Below are positions 59,783 to 64,000 of a stretch of DNA of 64,000 nt, one piece after another; the stretch's first letter is position 1; each line of letters starts with the position of its first letter. Source of the DNA: Serpula lacrymans var. lacrymans S7.9 (taxonomy: Eukaryota; Basidiomycota; Agaricomycetes; Boletales; Serpulaceae); contig NW_006763295.1 of NCBI RefSeq assembly GCF_000218685.1, positions 1 to 64,000 of the forward strand. The letters run 5' to 3'. A program made the position numbers and the translations under genes. A model generated the notes under the pieces. That model was not told the DNA's origin and ran no database searches. It saw only the letters and a program-made list of their open reading frames with translations.

Positions 59783-62395
59783 CCAAACACCTGTGAGGCT
59801 CAACCCTTCCCCAATCATCACAGCTTTTTCGCCAATGACCAAAGCGATAGAATAAGAATAAGAATTCTAAATCACGTTGTTCAGTACTCGTGAAGCTAAA
59901 TAAATAGCTGAGTGGCTTACTGCGCCAACATTTAAAGGGGCGATGGATAAATCTAAGTGAAATTTGCAATTTCGTCCCTACACACCGTGTACATCCAGAT
60001 GTTCGTCAACGGCACCGCATTTTTCGCGAGGCTTCATTGCACAAGTACCGAGCTACTTTGTACATTAGATACAAGTGCTCAGACCTACCGCATTGAACGG
60101 GGTGTGAGGGAACACATTTATGTTAGTGAGCGGTATATATAGTAGCTGTTAGAGCGACCAAAACTTACCGAAAATTCAATGAAAGGTATCTATAGCTGCG
60201 TCGTCCTCTTTGTTGTATGCAGCCTCCGGAGCGATCGTATGCACTGGACCAGATGCCTCCCCACACGAAGCCTGACTATTGCTTGAACAAGCGGGATGGA
60301 GTGAGACGTATTCTCCTCTGAGGGCTAGCATACGTTGGAACAATTCGCGCGTTTTCTTGTAGCCCAGTCGCAACGTGGCGATGCCAACAGGACTAGCAAT
60401 ATATTAACTCCGCAGGAGGAAACGAAAAATAAGGCCACCCTACTGCATGTGTGGATAGGCCCCGGGCCCGATGTGCATTTGACCTATTGAGATGGAATAG
60501 AACTGGCAGGCGATCAGAGCCAAATCGGAATGCAAAGTATACTAAAGACCTACCGTAAAATAACATGCTGCGGTATAGTTCCGCTTGGGCATTTGAGATA
60601 GATCTCTGGCAAATCTAATCTAGTCAGGGACAAGGCAAAGTGACAAAATAAATGAATCATGAACTCACTCAGCTATCTCGGCGATAATCACGATCGCTTT
60701 ATCAGGGCTATTCTCGTAGTATTCCACCTTTCTTGGAACTCGGATCGCATGGCCCTGAGCTCGCTGGGAGTGGATCGGAGCTTCATAGTTGCATCTACAC
60801 TATATATGACATATGAGAAGTGAGAGGGCACAGATGAAGCAAGATTACAGACGTCTGCGCAACTATGTCAGCTCCATTGTTTTCTCATTGTGCATGATGC
60901 TATAGGGACAACTATAGTATCACTCCTTACAGACGGACATATTTGTATACTTACTTTCGACTACATCTTTCTCTCCTTGTACTTGACAGTGCGTCCAGAA
61001 TTTCGGCTTCATCAGAAGCTACATAGGGCACAAAAAAGCCTGGGTGATCTGGATTAAAGATTAGCGATCTCCCCCCCACGACAATCTTGTTTATCATAAA
61101 GTAATTAAAGCATGCCTTGATAGTTCTCGCCCACTCCAGGAAGATCGACAACTTGCTCTCCAGGAACGTCAGGCGCTCCAATCACAGAGCGCCCCGGTAT
61201 CAATGGGGATCCGAAAGCGTCTGCAGATGTGACAACCAAGCGAGACCCCTTGCAAAATAAGGGGTTTGGTCGTCGCTGGGACAGGTAAGAAGATCACTCG
61301 TGTCCTCTACACCCCTCGCGCGGTTATCCCTATGCGCGAAGGTAAGTGATGGCTATCTTCATGTGAGTTATTGAGCTGGCATACTCAATGATGACCCGTA
61401 TTACCTTTTTTCCAGTGAGAACATGAAAATTCTTGTTGCTCTGTTGATTGTAGATGAAATGATGAGCCGTGTCGGACCACGGTCCAGTTTGCGCACTAAT
61501 CTAACTGGAGATATATTGAGGTAAATAGCTACGAGTCACAGGATTTCCTTGACTCGTTTTGGCGAAGGCTGTAGCATTCCACCAACAATTTATCATCATT
61601 ACACACAATTCGAAAGGAACTCAGAAAAAGTAACTCACTCACACTATATGCATTGACACTAGATAATTTGTGGTCATCATCCACATCGCCGTTCTTTGTG
61701 GTATTAGTCTGCTACACCCAAGAATTATTTACCGACACTCGACTGCGCCTTACCAAGAGACCTTGAGAGGCTCGCTGTATCCGTGGGTAGGTTGGATGTC
61801 CTTGATCTGTTATGTCTCTGTCTGTGAAGAGTGAGAGGATGATGCACAGAAAAAGGAAGTTAGTGGAGGAGTGAACCTTCTTCAGAAGCGGAATCAGTAC
61901 TGTAGAGCCCCATCCTGTGTTCTGGTGGACTGCCTCCCAGTCATCGTAGTCAGACGCCGAAGTTCGAGCATAGGCCACAACTACAATAAAGTGACAATAT
62001 GCATATATGCGCTCATAATGACTATTTCTGTACCAAGAAACATTATGACGGCTCGCAATTCACACTCCACCCCCAACACACCTACCACTGGGAAATAACA
62101 TTGTACGTTCGCCCACATCTTGGCTGGGATTGGCGAGGATGACACAGTTGTGCTCGTCGGAGCAAAATGTGTGGCGAAGCGCACCGGCTGGATATGTGCA
62201 TTCTGGTTGTATGTGTGTTGTCCCCCTTCCAAGATGAGAATCTTGAGCGAAGGGTTGGCGGCAATGAGACGTCATGAGGTCACCTAGTATGAATTATAGT
62301 CGAGAATGAGTGCGGGATAAGGGACCGACATCGATGAAGCTGAAATGTGCATGCGTACCGCCAGCAAAGATCGACTTCGAAATCGTTTGGACACG
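59783..62395 (-). pseudogene. Decayed alcohol oxidase (GMC) paralogue
   Basis: Fragments collinear with the intact alcohol oxidase run right to left: IFAGG near 62385, NPSLKILILEGGQHTYN, NPSQDVGERTMLFPSGRCVGG, VAYARTSASDYDDWE, THGYSEPLKVSW, FIYNQQSNKNFHVLTGKK, SADAFGSPLIPGRSVIG, VVDLPGVGENYQ, DHPGFFVPYVASDEAEILDA, RLGYKKTRELFQRMLALRG, LGTCAMKPREKCGAVDEHL, DLSIAPLNVGA, and IALVIGEKAVM. Breaks: an in-frame TGA at 62272-62274 where Gly is expected, a frame change near 62145, a one-base loss in the GGGSxVN signature near 62065, a TAA and loss of about 50 codons after LKVSW near 61750, and loss of the stop codon at the end (GTT TGG). Splice positions largely match the intact gene, indicating descent by DNA duplication and not retroposition. 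Confidence 0.85.
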
Positions 62396-63861
62396 AGGTT
62401 GGAAGCGGTGATCTAGAAATTGCAATCGTCTGTTAGGTTTTGACTGTCTAGATGTTTAAACGCATAGGCTACGGTACCAGTCAATTCGGGTATGTAGAAG
62501 GGACTCAAGGCAATATCATCATGGGATTCAGAATTCTCGACCCATAGATCATTAATGTGGATCAGAGTCCTTGTTCGTTATATTGTTACTGAAAGACAGG
62601 CCCGGATTGACTCGGACTTGCTTCAAGTTGATATCGGGGGAAGGTCCTCCCGTGGGAAACTTAGACTTGGTATCGACTCTAGTCTTCCGAGTCAAGCTTC
62701 AAACACCCAACACACAAGAATCTCAAATTTCACGATCATAATGAAAGCACGAATATTCGCGCTTATAACTGTAACATTCGCCAACGACTTGCTCAATATT
62801 GTTTACCTCTTGCATTTGTCGCACAATTTGCCAAAGTTTTGACAAGAATACAATCCACCAGTTTACAACCACCGTAACATCTCCGCACTCTTCTAGCCAT
62901 GCAAACGACTCTCACTGGATTTTTGGAGTTTACCGAGGAGCCTAACCATGAGAGGAATACGAATACCTTATTCGACTAGGCTATGGGACTCCTGCAGACT
63001 TGACGTGGTGTTTTTAGGTGTCGCCCTTTGAAGGACTGTTCATATAGTCGCAAGCGGCCTCAGCTCATCGTCTCTCTAGTCCTGTCATTGCAAATTCATT
63101 TTGCGAGGCTGTAGATCTCAATGAGCACAAGCCAGCCACCCGGGTGAGCGAGTCGGGCGTTCCTGTGTTTAATCACCAAGTACTCATGGACATAATACGA
63201 TAACCGAGTCATACAGGTCCCATTGGCAATCTCTTCCAAACATGCAAGGGACTAGATGGTCATCGTAATGAAAACACACTTGTGCGCCATACAGCATCTA
63301 TCAATGTAATTTCTGAATTACCATCCTTGACAACGTGGAATCGTCAAACCGCTGTCGTTGGTATGGTTCTGCAAGATTACCTCATTACTCATGTCATGCA
63401 CGAAAGACACAATGTCAGCACACATAAAATAGAATATATTGCAAAGGAAACTACGATTACTTCCAGTCAGACATTAGCGTTACGATGGCAAACAATCATG
63501 CAATCCACATGTTTGACAGCGATTATACAACAGTGTGCGCCACTCCTCAGTTTTCTTATATCGTCATTCGCCTGACACAACTTGATGTCCAGCTCAGGAG
63601 CTTAGTACGTGAGTTCGCAATACTGTCCAAACTCCTTTGATAATAACAAGTGTTCGTCACATAATCATTGTACACCCATTTCAATGGGAAAACTCATTTT
63701 GAAAAGGACCCATCTACTGTAAGTGTGTAGTTTGCAAGTCAGACGACTCACTTGCGAGTTCAGGCATTTATTTAATCCTTCACTTTGTATGAAAATTGCA
63801 TCAATCTAGTTTGTTACAAACATCAATCCTAAGAAAAAAATACTCCGCTGCGAATGTCCAT
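62396..63861. other. Gene-poor interval at right end
   Basis: This 1.5-kb stretch contains only short frames without family similarity (for example 62555-62842 and 63282-63575, plus strand). It should hold the 3' region of the edge gene. I see no repeat or RNA gene. Confidence 0.4.
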
Positions 63862-64000
63862 CTATGCGGTTGCCGCGTCGGTATCATCCCCATCCGTGGT
63901 ATCATCGGTAGAAGCGTCACTAGCGTCGTCAGAGCCATCATCAGTGGTCGAATCATCGCCAGCGTCGTCGGTAGTATTGTCAGTGGCGTCTTGACGACGT
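63862..64000 (-). CDS. Acidic C-terminus of a gene entering from the right
   Basis: A minus-strand frame enters at the right edge and ends in TAG at 63862-63864. It encodes 45 residues, mostly Asp, Thr, Ser, Ala and Gly in a loose repeat (DDAGDDSTTDDG, DDASDASTDDTTDG) ending DAATA. There are no hydrophobic segments. Codon choice varies between GAT and GAC inside the repeat, as in selected coding sequence. It could be the disordered tail of a secreted or nuclear protein, but this stub does not allow a family call. Confidence 0.5.
   Translation of the reverse strand, partial: RRQDATDNTTDDAGDDSTTDDGSDDASDASTDDTTDGDDTDAATA

Noticed and set aside
1..64000. CRISPR arrays, insertion sequences, prokaryotic-style operons
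   Set aside because: The window is clearly eukaryotic nuclear DNA with spliceosomal introns; no spaced direct-repeat arrays, transposase frames or long terminal inverted repeats were seen.

Overview
The window is nuclear DNA of a filamentous basidiomycete, most likely an agaricomycete mushroom. The evidence is gene-dense DNA with many short spliceosomal introns (mostly 50-65 nt, about 170 inferred), a DASH-complex Dad2, a fungal MED12, a fungal TKL-like kinase, a linoleate diol synthase (Ppo) and a methanol/alcohol-oxidase-type GMC oxidoreductase. Gene models were built by hand: reading frames were joined at GT-AG or GC-AG boundaries that keep the frame and the family's conserved residues. 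Exact starts are the least certain part.

Layout, left to right. 0-0.3 kb: 5' part of a GNAT acetyltransferase (-), with an apparent one-base frameshift. 0.8-7.3 kb: divergent pair DAD2 (-) and MED12 (+). 7.5-9.8 kb: a RING protein (-) and an intronless BTB/POZ protein (-). 10.2-12.6 kb: TKL-like kinase (+). 13.0-16.1 kb: NAD kinase (-). 17.0-18.7 kb: queuosine-salvage glycosylase (-), divergent from an AIM41/YqeY protein (+, 19.2-20.1 kb). 20.2-23.2 kb: HRD1 ER ubiquitin ligase (-), divergent from a YtcJ-type amidohydrolase (+, 23.7-26.3 kb). A 95-bp tandem duplication follows the amidohydrolase. 27.2-32.1 kb: 31-exon RDH54/TID1 Swi2/Snf2 translocase (+). 32.1-36.5 kb: gene-poor block with unassigned coding-like fragments. 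36.5-40.0 kb: WDR83/MORG1 (-) divergent from an F-box protein (+). 40.4-44.6 kb: RFC clamp-loader subunit (-) divergent from an amidase (+). 44.8-46.7 kb: 3-ketoacyl-CoA thiolase (-).

47.9-62.4 kb is the accessory part. An intact 16-exon alcohol oxidase (-), a 30-exon fatty-acid dioxygenase/P450 fusion (-) and a broken second alcohol oxidase (-) lie on one strand, separated by gene-poor DNA. The right edge enters the acidic C-terminus of another minus-strand gene.

The first 46 kb is mostly housekeeping (transcription, chromosome segregation, recombination, replication, ERAD, NAD and queuosine metabolism) arranged as divergent/convergent neighbours, with no operon-like logic. The only neighbourhood suggesting a shared pathway is alcohol oxidase + Ppo + alcohol-oxidase relic, plausibly linked to oxylipin or volatile-alcohol metabolism; this is inference. 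I found no CRISPR array, tRNA, rRNA or complete transposon. The clearest unexpected signals are six GC-AG introns, very small exons (5, 11 and 14 nt), a duplicated motif in RDH54, and the alcohol-oxidase duplication and decay.
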